Assembly: GCA_029880325.1 (NCBI GenBank)
Contig: JAOUOP010000024.1
Span: 1-64,000 of the forward strand
DNA length: 64,000 nt
Reading direction: 5' to 3'
Source: Myxococcales bacterium
Lineage (GTDB): Bacteria > Myxococcota_A > Polyangia > Polyangiales > JAFGIB01
The position numbers and the translations under genes were made by a program. Positions within the stretch are counted from its first letter, which is position 1. Every line of letters starts with the position of its first letter. Of the stretch, positions 55,252 through 63,386 are shown one piece after another. Under the pieces are notes generated by a model, which was not told the DNA's origin, did no database searches, and was given only the letters and a program-made list of their open reading frames with translations.

Positions 55252-55482
55252 GTCGTCCGCCAGATGGTGGTATCTAGATTAAATGCCTCGGGTGCCCCGG
55301 GGCCTACCCGCGCCACGATGGAGCTTGAGCGAGTCTAGCTCGAAACGCAGCGGAAGTCGTGACCCCTTGCAGCCCTTCGTGCCCGAAGCGGGCGCACGAC
55401 GGGGCCTGCGAGGGGTGCCTCGCGTTCCCACTTCTCCGAAACCGCGGCAGGGTTTCATGGGCGACCCGATCGATCGGAGTGA

Positions 55483-57558
55483 TCAATCCTTGGGTACCAA
55501 CTCCAGACCGGCCGGGCAAGCCACCTCGACGCCGGTGGGACCCGAGTCGGTACGCAGAATCTTGAACTCCACGCGCCGATTCTTCTCCCAGGCCTCCTTG
55601 TTGCTGGCCGCATCGACCGGGCAGCGCTCGCCGTAGCCGGCGCTGCGCATGCGATTCATGTCCACACCACGCTGTCCCAAAGCTTGGACAACCGATGCGG
55701 CGCGGTCGGAGGTCAGACGGATGTTGTAGTCGTCGGCTCCGCGCTCGTCGGCGTGGCCTTGGATCTCGATCATCGTGATCTGGGGATTGCCCATCAAGGT
55801 GGCCGCAACCGCGTCGACGATGGGGAAGGACTTGGACAGGATCTCCGCGCTGTCGGTGGCGAAGTAGATCTTCTCCAGGATGATGATCTCGTTTTCCTCG
55901 ATGATCACGTTGCCGCGGTCGGGGCAGCCGTCTTCATCCTCGAAACCGTTGTAGCTCTCGGGATCGTTGGGACAGCTGTCGTCCACGTCCAGGATGCGGT
56001 CCTTGTCGTTGTCGGGATCGGGGCAGCCGTCGGCGTCTTCGAAGTCGTCCTTGTCCTCGGGGTCGTTGGGACACAGGTCGTCGACATCCAGGATGCCGTC
56101 GGAGTCGTTGTCGGGATCGGGGCAGCCCTCTTCGTCTTGGAAGCCGTCGCGGTCTTCGGGATCGTCGGGGCACTCGTCGACGTTGTCGAGGATGCCGTCT
56201 CCGTCGCGGTCGCCGATATTGCCCTCGGGGCAGCCATCCTTGTCGGAGTCGCCGTCGTGGTCCTCGGGCACCAGCGGGCACTCATCGTCGACGTCGAGGA
56301 TGCCGTCGCGATCGTTATCGGGATCGGGGCAGCCCTCTTCGTCCTCGAAGTTGTCGAAGTCCTCGGGCTCGTCGGGACAGGCGTCGACGTCATCCTTGTA
56401 GCCGTCGCCGTCACGGTCACCGATGGAGGGCTCGAAGATGAAGCCGAGCACACCGCGAATGTCGGCGGAGTTCACGCTCTCGAGCACGCCGACGCCGCCA
56501 GCGAGCACCAGGTAGCTGTTGTCCTCGACGAAGAGCTTGAGACCGCCGATGGCCTCGGCACCGAGCGTGCCGGCGCTGGCGTCGTCCATCACCTTGCCCA
56601 TGTACACGTCGCCGACCAGGGCGGCGGACTTGGCGAAGCGAAAGCTCATGGCAGCGCTGGCGGTGACCAGATCGTTGTACTCGACGTCGGTGGCACCGGT
56701 GACCGGCCCTGGACAGGTGGCGTTGGTGGTCTCGCCCATGCTGCCATCGCACATGCCCGGATTGAGCAAGCTGCCGCTGGGCATTCCCATCAAGCGATTG
56801 ACCGGGGAGACCTGGCCATCGAAGGGCAAGATGGCGCCATCGCCGGAGTTGAAGCGGTAGCCGCCATTGACGCCGATGCGGAAGGCCGGCGCCGGCACCC
56901 ACTCGACCGCCAGCCGCGGCCAGGCCGCGAAGCCCGGCTCGCCACGAAACTCGCTGGCATCGCCGGTGGGCAGCTCGAGCTGCAGCAGCGCCGCGACACC
57001 AAAGGCGTTGGCCTCGTGGCGCAGCAGCCGGATCTTGCCGTGCAGGGTGACGTTGCCCAGGCCCTGGCTGTCGAGGCCCGCGGGCACGTCGTCGTCGTTG
57101 TAGATGCCCGGCACCACCGCGCTCGGCCCCTGCAGCACCATGATTGGAACCTGCACGCCGACCACGGCCCGATTGGCAATGCCGTAGTTGAAGTGCAGCG
57201 TGCCGGTGATGGCGGTGTTGACCAGGTGATCGGTGCGGGAAAAACCATCCTGCCCGATGCCATCGGCGTCGAACTCCACCGCAGCATTCTCGTCAAACTC
57301 GAAGGCCCGGTAGGGCATGATGCCCAGACCCAAGTCGAGCACCAGGCCGAAGCTGTAGTCGCCATCGCCCAGCACGCTGGTGCCATTGGTGCTGATATAG
57401 CCCTTGGAATCGATGGCGGGGCGGAAGAGATGGGCGTCGGCCCCGACACCGCCATTGAAGTTCGCGCCCTGGGCTTCGACGGAAGTCGAAACGAGTGCTG
57501 CGATCAGTACCGAAATAAGACGAAAAGAATTGAACGTACGCTGCCGGATCATTGACAA
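55483..57558 (-). CDS. OmpA-family outer-membrane protein with TSP3 calcium repeats
   Basis: 691 residues. A signal peptide ends at VEAQG. An outer-membrane beta-barrel-like part covers about 30-390. Thrombospondin type 3 repeats follow at about 395-565, in which DxDxDGxxDxxDxCP units occur about nine times and should bind calcium. The OmpA C-terminal peptidoglycan-binding domain is at about 575-680 (IYFATDSAEIL, IEIQGHADERGADDYNIRLTSDRA, NRRVEF). This layout is common in myxobacterial and Bacteroidota envelopes and joins the outer membrane to the wall. A long antisense ORF on the other strand is a by-product of the repeats. Confidence 0.88.
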   Translation of the reverse strand: MSMIRQRTFNSFRLISVLIAALVSTSVEAQGANFNGGVGADAHLFRPAIDSKGYISTNGTSVLGDGDYSFGLVLDLGLGIMPYRAFEFDENAAVEFDADGIGQDGFSRTDHLVNTAITGTLHFNYGIANRAVVGVQVPIMVLQGPSAVVPGIYNDDDVPAGLDSQGLGNVTLHGKIRLLRHEANAFGVAALLQLELPTGDASEFRGEPGFAAWPRLAVEWVPAPAFRIGVNGGYRFNSGDGAILPFDGQVSPVNRLMGMPSGSLLNPGMCDGSMGETTNATCPGPVTGATDVEYNDLVTASAAMSFRFAKSAALVGDVYMGKVMDDASAGTLGAEAIGGLKLFVEDNSYLVLAGGVGVLESVNSADIRGVLGFIFEPSIGDRDGDGYKDDVDACPDEPEDFDNFEDEEGCPDPDNDRDGILDVDDECPLVPEDHDGDSDKDGCPEGNIGDRDGDGILDNVDECPDDPEDRDGFQDEEGCPDPDNDSDGILDVDDLCPNDPEDKDDFEDADGCPDPDNDKDRILDVDDSCPNDPESYNGFEDEDGCPDRGNVIIEENEIIILEKIYFATDSAEILSKSFPIVDAVAATLMGNPQITMIEIQGHADERGADDYNIRLTSDRAASVVQALGQRGVDMNRMRSAGYGERCPVDAASNKEAWEKNRRVEFKILRTDSGPTGVEVACPAGLELVPKD

Positions 57559-57593
57559 GCCCCTGGCTACGCCTGCACGGCTCCGCGCGCCGG

Positions 57594-57622
57594 GGCTAGC
57601 ATGTTCCTATTTTGGGTGTCAA
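57594..57622 (-). promoter_or_regulatory. Candidate sigma-70-type promoter of the OmpA-family gene
   Basis: TTGACA (minus strand, 57617-57622) is a perfect -35. With 17 bases spacing the -10 would be CTAGCC, a weak match. Start codon is 36-40 bases further. The flanking TTTGACACCC is the same as in the promoter candidate of the FHA gene. Confidence 0.35.
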
Positions 57623-57736
57623 ACAATGGGTTCGACTGGTTGGCGCGGCCACAGCCCTGGGTGATGCCCCAAAATCATGTGTCGTGCCCCGATCCGGAAG
57701 ATCTCCAACCGGCTGTGACGCGCGACGGAAGGCGCT

Positions 57737-59419
57737 TCACTGCCCCAGCAGACGCCGGTAGTAGTCGGCCTTTTTCGCCGTGGGAAAGCGCTGCACGTAG
57801 AGATTCATGTTGCGCTCGGCCTGGGCGGCATTGCCAACCGCACGGTAGGTCTCGATGAGCAGCCCCAACTCCTGGGCCGTGCGCGCCCTGCCGTTGAGCG
57901 CCCGGATCACGCAGCTGTTGTCGCCGCGCGCCACGCAGGCCTTGGCGATCTCCATCGGCGACTGGCTCGGCTCCCCGCGCGCAGCGGAGGCCGCGGCGGA
58001 CTTGGCGGACTTGCCACCGCGGCGCGTTCGGGCCTTGGCCGTCGGTTGGGCCGCCTTGGCTTCGTCGACCAGGGCCTGCGCTTCTTCTTTGAGCGTCAGC
58101 GGCATGGTCGCGATCTCGGTAACGCTGCGCGCCATCTTCGCAGCGCGCCCCGGCGAACTCGCCAGCTCGACGCGCGCCTGATCGATGCGCGAGCGACCGA
58201 GTGCCTCGGTGGCGGCTGCCACCTCGGGACGCACGCGGAAGAGGCTCTGGGGACTGAGACCCGCGAAGGCCTCGTAGGCCGCTTCGGCGTCGCCCCCCTC
58301 CAACGCCGCCTTGCCGCGAACGAAGGCCTGCTCTTCCTCGTGGTTGACCTTGGCCGTCATGTGGCAAGCGGCCGCCTCTGACGACTCGGGTTTGAGCTTC
58401 AGCGCAGCCGAGGCGTGGGCCATGGCCTCGGCGAAGCGCGCGCCAGCGACCGCCTCGCGGCAGGCTGCGAGCAGCTGTGGGAAGTCGGTGGGAGGCGCCG
58501 GCGCGATCGCCTGCTCCGACGGTGCAGGCTCGGTCGGCGGTGTGGGCTCGGCGCTCTCGGTGCCCGGTGGGGACGCTGGGGCCGGACCGATGGCGGTGGC
58601 GACTTCGGGCTGCTCGGCCGCGCCGCCGCTGAAGACGATCGCCAGGGCGGCGGCGGCCGCGGCCGCCACGATGACGGCGGCAAGCAAGACCGGTCGTCGG
58701 CTCTTGCCGCGCGACGACATCAGCATCGAGGCTTCGCTCGGATCGAAGACGTATTTCTCGTCGGCCCCCACGAAGCGCAGCACCACTTCGCCCAGCTCGA
58801 GCATGGCCCCGGGGCGCAGCTCGGCCTCGCCCACGGGCTCACCGTTGAGCAGTAGACCGTTGGCACTGCTCTGATCGGTGACCTTGAATACGCCGTCGGC
58901 CACGGTCAACACGGCGTGCTCGCGCGAGACCGAGCGATGGTCGAGGGTGACGTCGGCTTCGGGCGCGCGGCCGATGCTGATCTGACCCTTGTGCGGGATG
59001 GTGAACTCGGCGCCGACGCTGACGGGACCGAAGACGATGAGCCGTGCCGGCCGCGGCACCCTCGGTAGCTTCTTGACCGTCGTGGGCTCGGTCTCGCTGA
59101 CCTCCGTGGAGATGTCGGGGATCTCGGCGACCTCGGCCTGGACCGTGAGCGTGTAGTCGCCGAGTTGGATCTCGTCACCGGCGGCAATGGCGGCCTCACC
59201 AACGATGGCTCGCGAGTTCAGCACCACGCCGTTGTAGGAGTCCAGGTCGCGCAGCAGATAGCCATCGTCGACGCGGGTGAGGCTGGCATGGTGGCGCGAG
59301 ATGTTGCGCTCGGTCAGGCGGATCGTGTTGCCGTCCTTGCGACCGATGGTGATCTCATCACGCACCAGCGGCACCACGGTGGTGGTGCCCTCGTTGTCTG
59401 AAATCACGAGCTTGATCAT
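57737..59419 (-). CDS. Membrane protein with two FHA domains and a C-terminal helical-repeat domain
   Basis: 560 residues. Two forkhead-associated domains bind phosphothreonine: FHA1 (about 20-95) with IGRKDGNTIRL, ISRHHASL and YNGVVLN, and FHA2 (about 145-215) with SIGRAPEADVTL, VSREHAVL and SANGLLLN. A membrane helix lies at about 240-262. A Pro/Ala/Glu linker leads to a C-terminal helical part with TPR-like features (AACREAVAGARFAEAMAHASAAL, AIRALNGRARTAQELGLLIETY). It probably reads Ser/Thr kinase signals in the cytoplasm and transmits them across the membrane. A GGGAGG site precedes the ATG. Confidence 0.82.
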   Translation of the reverse strand: MIKLVISDNEGTTTVVPLVRDEITIGRKDGNTIRLTERNISRHHASLTRVDDGYLLRDLDSYNGVVLNSRAIVGEAAIAAGDEIQLGDYTLTVQAEVAEIPDISTEVSETEPTTVKKLPRVPRPARLIVFGPVSVGAEFTIPHKGQISIGRAPEADVTLDHRSVSREHAVLTVADGVFKVTDQSSANGLLLNGEPVGEAELRPGAMLELGEVVLRFVGADEKYVFDPSEASMLMSSRGKSRRPVLLAAVIVAAAAAAALAIVFSGGAAEQPEVATAIGPAPASPPGTESAEPTPPTEPAPSEQAIAPAPPTDFPQLLAACREAVAGARFAEAMAHASAALKLKPESSEAAACHMTAKVNHEEEQAFVRGKAALEGGDAEAAYEAFAGLSPQSLFRVRPEVAAATEALGRSRIDQARVELASSPGRAAKMARSVTEIATMPLTLKEEAQALVDEAKAAQPTAKARTRRGGKSAKSAAASAARGEPSQSPMEIAKACVARGDNSCVIRALNGRARTAQELGLLIETYRAVGNAAQAERNMNLYVQRFPTAKKADYYRRLLGQ

Positions 59420-59866
59420 TGCCCTCCCGGGCCCTTCCCCCGGGAACCACGGACCGCGGACGAAGCCCCTGGAAAGCTGCCGGAGTTCGCCACGGAATCC
59501 ACGATTTCGCTCATGCCTGCTTCGACTTCGGCGGCTTTTGACGGCCCTGGCTCATTCAGCGCTTTTCCAAGGCCGTTTGCCCTCCTCGAAAGGAGCACTA
59601 CCCGCCCTGGATCGCGCCGAACGCCCTGAAAAACGTTGTCCTGCGCGATCATCTGCCAAAAAACGCAAAAGTCGAGGCTAGCGGGCGCGCCCTCCGGAAT
59701 AAGCGAGGCCGAATTTGGCTCGCCACCGGACGCCGGTCGAGGCGAACTCAAATGCTACGCAACGCCCCCGGGGTGTCAAATGGGATGTGGGTGAAGCGCT
59801 ACCCTAGAATTGGGGGAGAGCGTCGCCCTGGCACCGGGGCGGCGGCTGCCGCAGGATGATGCAGCG
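59420..59866. other. 447-bp intergenic region between divergent genes
   Basis: No gene is confidently supported. A minus-strand promoter candidate (59752-59779) gives the FHA gene a leader of about 325 bases. A plus-strand TAGAAT at 59805-59810 could be the -10 for the VWA-like gene, without a good -35. A 111-codon minus-strand frame ends in an ATGA overlap with the FHA start, but its weak third-position GC bias argues against coding. Confidence 0.5.
59752..59779 (-). promoter_or_regulatory. Candidate sigma-70-type promoter of the FHA gene
   Basis: Minus strand: TTGACA (59774-59779), 16-base spacer, TAGCAT (59752-59757). Four of six -10 bases and all -35 bases match the consensus. It would start the mRNA about 325 bases before the FHA-protein ATG, leaving a long leader. 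Confidence 0.45.
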
Positions 59867-61378
59867 ATGGCAAGCGCCCGCGCAGCGACCGCTCAGGTGA
59901 TCGTGCTACTGGTGACCGCCGCCTGGGGCGGCTGCGGCGACGACGGCGGGCGGACGGAATTCTTCCGAACGGGGGCCAACGACCCTGCCGACAACAACCC
60001 CGACGCCGGTGGCAGCCGCCGCAGCCGGGTCGTGAGCGAGCGCGGCTCCGAGTCTCAGCTACCGGTCGCCGACGAGGTTGTGGAACTGGCCTTCGGCGCC
60101 GAGACCGTGCGGCACCGCATCGAGATCCTGGCGACTCCGGCCGCCGTGGACGTGCACATCAACGTCGACACCACAGCCAGCATCGGCGCGGAGATCGACG
60201 CACTGCAGCAGGGCCTGACCACGACCGTGACCAGCGGCCTGCGCGAGCGCGTGGCCGACGCCAGCTTCGGCATCTCGCGCTTCGAGGACTTCCCGCGGGC
60301 CCCCTACGGCTTCGACGGCATCCGCGAGGGCCAGGACGCCCGAGCCGACACGCCCTTCGAATTGGTCACGCCGATCACCTCCGAACTCGAGCGGGTCGAG
60401 AGCGCGGTGGCAACCCTGGACCGACCGCTCGGCGAGGGCGGCGACTCACCCGAATCCTGGGCCGAGGCGATCTACCAGATCGCCTCGGGCGAGGGTTACC
60501 GCAGCGGCGGCGAGCAGCTGATCGAGCCCTGGAAGGGCGTTGCGGCAGTCGGCGGGGGCAGCGGTGGTGGCGTCGGCTTCCGCGAGGACACCCTGCGCGT
60601 GCTCCTGCAGATCACCGACGCGCCGGCCCACGACCCCGACGACTACCTGCCCCACTTCGCCGGTACGCGATCGCTGCAGGACGCTGCAGAAGCGGCCCTC
60701 TTGGCGCAGGTGCGCGTGGTGGGCATCGCCACCGGGGCCTGCGTGCCCACCCCTGAGGAGCCCTGCGAACAAGGCCGCGCCAGCGAGGTGCACCGGTTGG
60801 TGCGGGAGCAGCTCGAAGCCCTCGCCCACCGCACCGAGGCCACCATCGAGGCACCCGAGCAGGGCGCCTGCCCCGGCTCCCTCACGGGCGCAGGTCCCGA
60901 AGCACAGCAGGGACGCTGCCCGCTGGTCTTCGACGCGGCCCAGGACGGCAGCGGGCTTTCGGAAACGCTGGTCGAAGCCCTGGTGACGCTGATCGAGGAT
61001 GTACGCTTCGAGCGGGTCGCAGCGCGTGTGGCCGATGACCCCATCGGTTTTGTGCGCACGGTCGAGGCGATCGCAATCGAGCAGGAGCCGGGTCTTTCGC
61101 CCGCGGAAACGGCCGATCTGGAACCCGAAGACGCCGTCGATGGCATCGAGGAGAGCTTCGTCGGTGTGCGCCCGGGCACGCGCATGGTCTTCGAGCTGGG
61201 CCTGCAGAACACACAGATCGCGCCAGCCAGCGAACCCCAGAGCTTCCGCCTGCGGATCCGGATCGAGGGCGACGCGATCCTGCTCGAGGAGAGGCTGCTG
61301 CGGGTGGTCGTGCCGCCGGGCCCGGGCCCCGCGCCGCCCCCTCCGGGGGTCGAGGACGGGCTCGACGCAGGCGCCTGA
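59867..61378 (+). CDS. VWA-like lipoprotein
   Basis: 503 residues from ATG 59867, where a hydrophobic stretch leads to lipobox-like WGGC; the longer frame from 59810 adds a non-signal extension. The main part resembles a von Willebrand factor A fold: INVDTTASIGAEIDALQ offers the MIDAS DxTxS, and VLLQITDAPAHD the later acidic ligand, with ARVRVVGIATGAC-like strand order. The end is Pro-rich. It is probably an outer-membrane or periplasmic lipoprotein for protein binding. The VWA call rests on the motif order only. Confidence 0.6.
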   Translation: MASARAATAQVIVLLVTAAWGGCGDDGGRTEFFRTGANDPADNNPDAGGSRRSRVVSERGSESQLPVADEVVELAFGAETVRHRIEILATPAAVDVHINVDTTASIGAEIDALQQGLTTTVTSGLRERVADASFGISRFEDFPRAPYGFDGIREGQDARADTPFELVTPITSELERVESAVATLDRPLGEGGDSPESWAEAIYQIASGEGYRSGGEQLIEPWKGVAAVGGGSGGGVGFREDTLRVLLQITDAPAHDPDDYLPHFAGTRSLQDAAEAALLAQVRVVGIATGACVPTPEEPCEQGRASEVHRLVREQLEALAHRTEATIEAPEQGACPGSLTGAGPEAQQGRCPLVFDAAQDGSGLSETLVEALVTLIEDVRFERVAARVADDPIGFVRTVEAIAIEQEPGLSPAETADLEPEDAVDGIEESFVGVRPGTRMVFELGLQNTQIAPASEPQSFRLRIRIEGDAILLEERLLRVVVPPGPGPAPPPPGVEDGLDAGA

Positions 61379-61457
61379 AAAATCCGCGCCCACGGCCGCG
61401 GCGCCGTGCTACCCCTGCGCGCGCCCGGTGGACGGGCGCGGCGAGTATTCGGAGATC

Positions 61458-62324
61458 ATGACACAGACCCTCGGAATCATCGGTGGCAGCGGCCTGTACG
61501 CCCTGGAAGGGCTCGAGGCAGTGGAAGAAGTTCAGGTCGAGACGCCCTTCGGGGAACCGTCGGATGCGGTGCTGCGCGGCCGACTGGGCGAGACGACGCT
61601 GCTGTTTTTGCCACGCCACGGACGCGGCCACCGGGTCGCCCCCCATCGCATCAACTACCGAGCCAACGTCTTCGCGCTCAAGGCCCTGGGCGCCCAACAG
61701 GTCGTGAGTGTCTCGGCGGTGGGCTCGCTGCGCGAGGAGCTACATCCGGGCGACTTCGTCCTGGTCGACCAATTCATCGACCGCACGCGCAGCCGCGCCA
61801 GCACCTTCTTCGACGACTTCGGCATCGTCGCCCACGTGGGTTTCGGCCATCCCGTAGACGCCGCGCTGCAGGGCGCGCTGGCGCAGGCGGCGCGCGGCGT
61901 CGGACTCGAACCCAAGCTGGGCGGCACCTACGTGTGCATGGAGGGGCCGCAGTTTTCGACGCTGGCCGAGTCCCAGCTCTACCGCAGCTGGGGCGCGCAC
62001 GTCATCGGCATGACCAACCTTCCCGAGGCCAAGCTCGCACGCGAAGCGGAACTGCCCTACGCCACGGTGGCCATGGTCACCGATTACGACTGCTGGCATC
62101 AAAGCGAGGAGGCGGTCACGGTCGAAGCCGTGATCGCGGTGCTGCAGGCCAACGTTGAACACGCGCGCAAGCTGATCGGCGCGCTGCTGCCACGGCTGCC
62201 AAACCCGGCGCAGAGTCCGGCAAGTTCGGCGTTGAAAGATGCCATCTTGACGGCCCCCGACAGCATCGACGCGGACACGCGAAAGGCGCTCGCGCCCCTG
62301 CTGGGTCGCTATCTGCCGGCCTGA
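61458..62324 (+). CDS. mtnP: S-methyl-5'-thioadenosine phosphorylase
   Basis: 288 residues from ATG 61458, after GGAG at 61451. The nucleoside phosphorylase class II features are seen: LGIIGGSGLYAL, FLPRHGRGHRVAPHRINYRANVFALK, SVSAVGSLREEL, YVCMEGPQFSTLAES and GMTNLPEAKLAREAELPYATVAMVTDYDCW. These match MTA phosphorylases, which return methylthioadenosine to adenine and methylthioribose-1-phosphate (methionine salvage). A 6-oxopurine (inosine) phosphorylase of the same family cannot be fully excluded. It is convergent with a small gene at 62348 across a hairpin. Confidence 0.85.
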   Translation: MTQTLGIIGGSGLYALEGLEAVEEVQVETPFGEPSDAVLRGRLGETTLLFLPRHGRGHRVAPHRINYRANVFALKALGAQQVVSVSAVGSLREELHPGDFVLVDQFIDRTRSRASTFFDDFGIVAHVGFGHPVDAALQGALAQAARGVGLEPKLGGTYVCMEGPQFSTLAESQLYRSWGAHVIGMTNLPEAKLAREAELPYATVAMVTDYDCWHQSEEAVTVEAVIAVLQANVEHARKLIGALLPRLPNPAQSPASSALKDAILTAPDSIDADTRKALAPLLGRYLPA

Positions 62325-62333
62325 AGTGCCGGC

Positions 62334-62352
62334 GCTGACAATCGCTGTCAGC
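62334..62352. terminator. Hairpin between convergent mtnP and small gene
   Basis: GCTGACA and TGTCAGC form a perfect 7-bp stem around the loop ATCGC, placed in the 23-base gap between two convergent genes and reaching two codons into the smaller one. It is a candidate bidirectional terminator; no T-run follows on either side. Confidence 0.45.
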
Positions 62353-62596
62353 CCACGGCTGCGAGCGGCGCCGGGACCTGACTCAGGGGCTCGCCCTGGT
62401 GCTTTCGCCGCACCTCGGCCACCAGATGCAGCAGCTCGTCCCGGTCGACCAGACCCGCGTCGAGCAGAGCCTCCATGTAGCCGTCGGCCCGCGCCATCAG
62501 GCGCACCTTGCCGGCATGAAGCTCGCCGCGCGCGCGTGCATCAATGGACTCGCCCAGCAGCGCCTGCAGTTTCGAGATCAACTCTTCGTAGCCCAT
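62348..62596 (-). CDS. Small hypothetical protein
   Basis: 82 residues from the ATG at 62596, which has AGGAGG six bases upstream (minus strand); the ATG at 62617 lies before that site. The protein has predicted helices GYEELISKLQALLGESI and KVRLMARADGYMEALLDAGLVDRDELLHLVAEVRRKHQG, similar in style to short DNA-binding or adaptor proteins, but no family is recognised. It lies between tRNA-Leu and mtnP. Confidence 0.6.
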   Translation of the reverse strand: MGYEELISKLQALLGESIDARARGELHAGKVRLMARADGYMEALLDAGLVDRDELLHLVAEVRRKHQGEPLSQVPAPLAAVG

Positions 62597-62657
62597 GGTT
62601 GGCCTCCTGCCAGCCATGGATGCCTGCGGCGATCGCCGGGGTCAAAAAAATGGGTTG

Positions 62658-62739
62658 TGCCGGGGGCGGGACTCGAACCCGCACGCCACGGGGGCGAGCG
62701 ATTTTAAGTCGCCTGCGTCTGCCATTCCGCCACCCCGGC
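62658..62739 (-). tRNA. tRNA-Leu (anticodon UAA)
   Basis: The minus strand folds as a class II tRNA. The acceptor GCCGGGG pairs with CCCCGGC, the anticodon stem GGCGA/TCGCT holds loop CTTAAAA with anticodon TAA, a long variable arm CGCC...GGCG follows, and the T arm is GCGGG/CCCGC. The discriminator base is A, typical for leucine tRNAs. CCA is not encoded. Seven Ts follow within eight bases, consistent with a termination site. Confidence 0.95.
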
Positions 62740-62749
62740 AAGTGGTGCG

Positions 62750-62783
62750 GGCGCCACCCTAACACAGCCGTGCGGGTGGCGCC
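62750..62783. repeat. 10-bp inverted repeat between panD and tRNA-Leu
   Basis: GGCGCCACCC (62750-62759) and GGGTGGCGCC (62774-62783) flank a 14-base loop. It lies just downstream of panD on the minus strand and could act as its terminator or separate it from the tRNA. Confidence 0.4.
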
Positions 62784-62807
62784 GCAGCACAGCGGCACGC
62801 CGCGGGT

Positions 62808-63206
62808 TCAGGCCTCCATCGGAGGCGGCATCTGCGGGCCCGGGATCTCGGCCCGCACCGACTTCACGTCGTTGTTGCGGTCGACCAGGATCACCTTGGG
62901 CTCGAAGGTGCGCGCTTCCTCGGTGTCCATCTCGCCGAAGGTGGCCAGGATCACCAGATCGCCGGGCGAGTTGCCGTGGGCGGCGGCACCGTTGATGCAA
63001 ATCACGCCCGAGCCGCGCGGCCCCGGCAGCGCGTAGGTCACGAGACGCGTGCCCTGGGTGATGTTCCAGACGTGCAACTCCTGGTTGGGGAGGATGTCCG
63101 CAGCGTCCATCAGGTTCGCGTCGATGGTGCAGCTGCCCTCGTAGTCGAGGTCGGCGTGCGTGATCACGGCGCGATGAATCTTCGACAGAAACATTCGGCG
63201 GCGCAT
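62808..63206 (-). CDS. panD: Aspartate 1-decarboxylase precursor PanD
   Basis: 132 residues from the ATG at 63206, which has an AAAGGA site and gives the usual start (MRRRMFLSKIHRA). The pyruvoyl precursor is self-cleaved between Gly24 and Ser25 in YEGSCTI, at the same position as in Escherichia coli. HADLDYEGS, LVTYALPGPRGSGVICINGAAAH and GDLVILATFG are the family motifs. It makes beta-alanine for pantothenate and coenzyme A. It is divergent from the UPF0182 gene; a TTGACA at 63278-63283 (minus strand) may be its -35. Confidence 0.92.
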   Translation of the reverse strand: MRRRMFLSKIHRAVITHADLDYEGSCTIDANLMDAADILPNQELHVWNITQGTRLVTYALPGPRGSGVICINGAAAHGNSPGDLVILATFGEMDTEEARTFEPKVILVDRNNDVKSVRAEIPGPQMPPPMEA

Positions 63207-63386
63207 TCGGCTGTCCTTTCCGCGCCAGTAGCGTCCCAATACGGGTACACCCAGGCGATTGCGTGAAATCTACATGCTGTCAAGCGTGTGGGCAAGTGTA
63301 ACCCGCTCGCGTGGGTGCGTCGGGCGATAATTGCGGCCGTTGCCCCCGTGACGAGCCTCCCCCAATCGTGGTAGCGGCCGACCATC

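Noticed and set aside
55466..55477. CCGATCGATCGG palindrome after the OmpA gene as a terminator
   Set aside because: It has no loop and no T-run; short GC palindromes are common in this DNA. A GCGAGG-GGTG-CCTCGC hairpin at 55408-55423 is equally weak.
55684..57555. 623-codon plus-strand ORF opposite the OmpA gene
   Set aside because: It is the antisense frame of the Asp/Gly-rich TSP3 repeats, without a ribosome site or a recognisable domain; the minus-strand OmpA protein explains the sequence.
59416..59751. 111-codon minus-strand frame ending in ATGA overlap with the FHA gene
   Set aside because: Overlap is suggestive, but third-position GC bias is weak, no domain is seen, and the promoter candidate would start transcription at or after its ATG.
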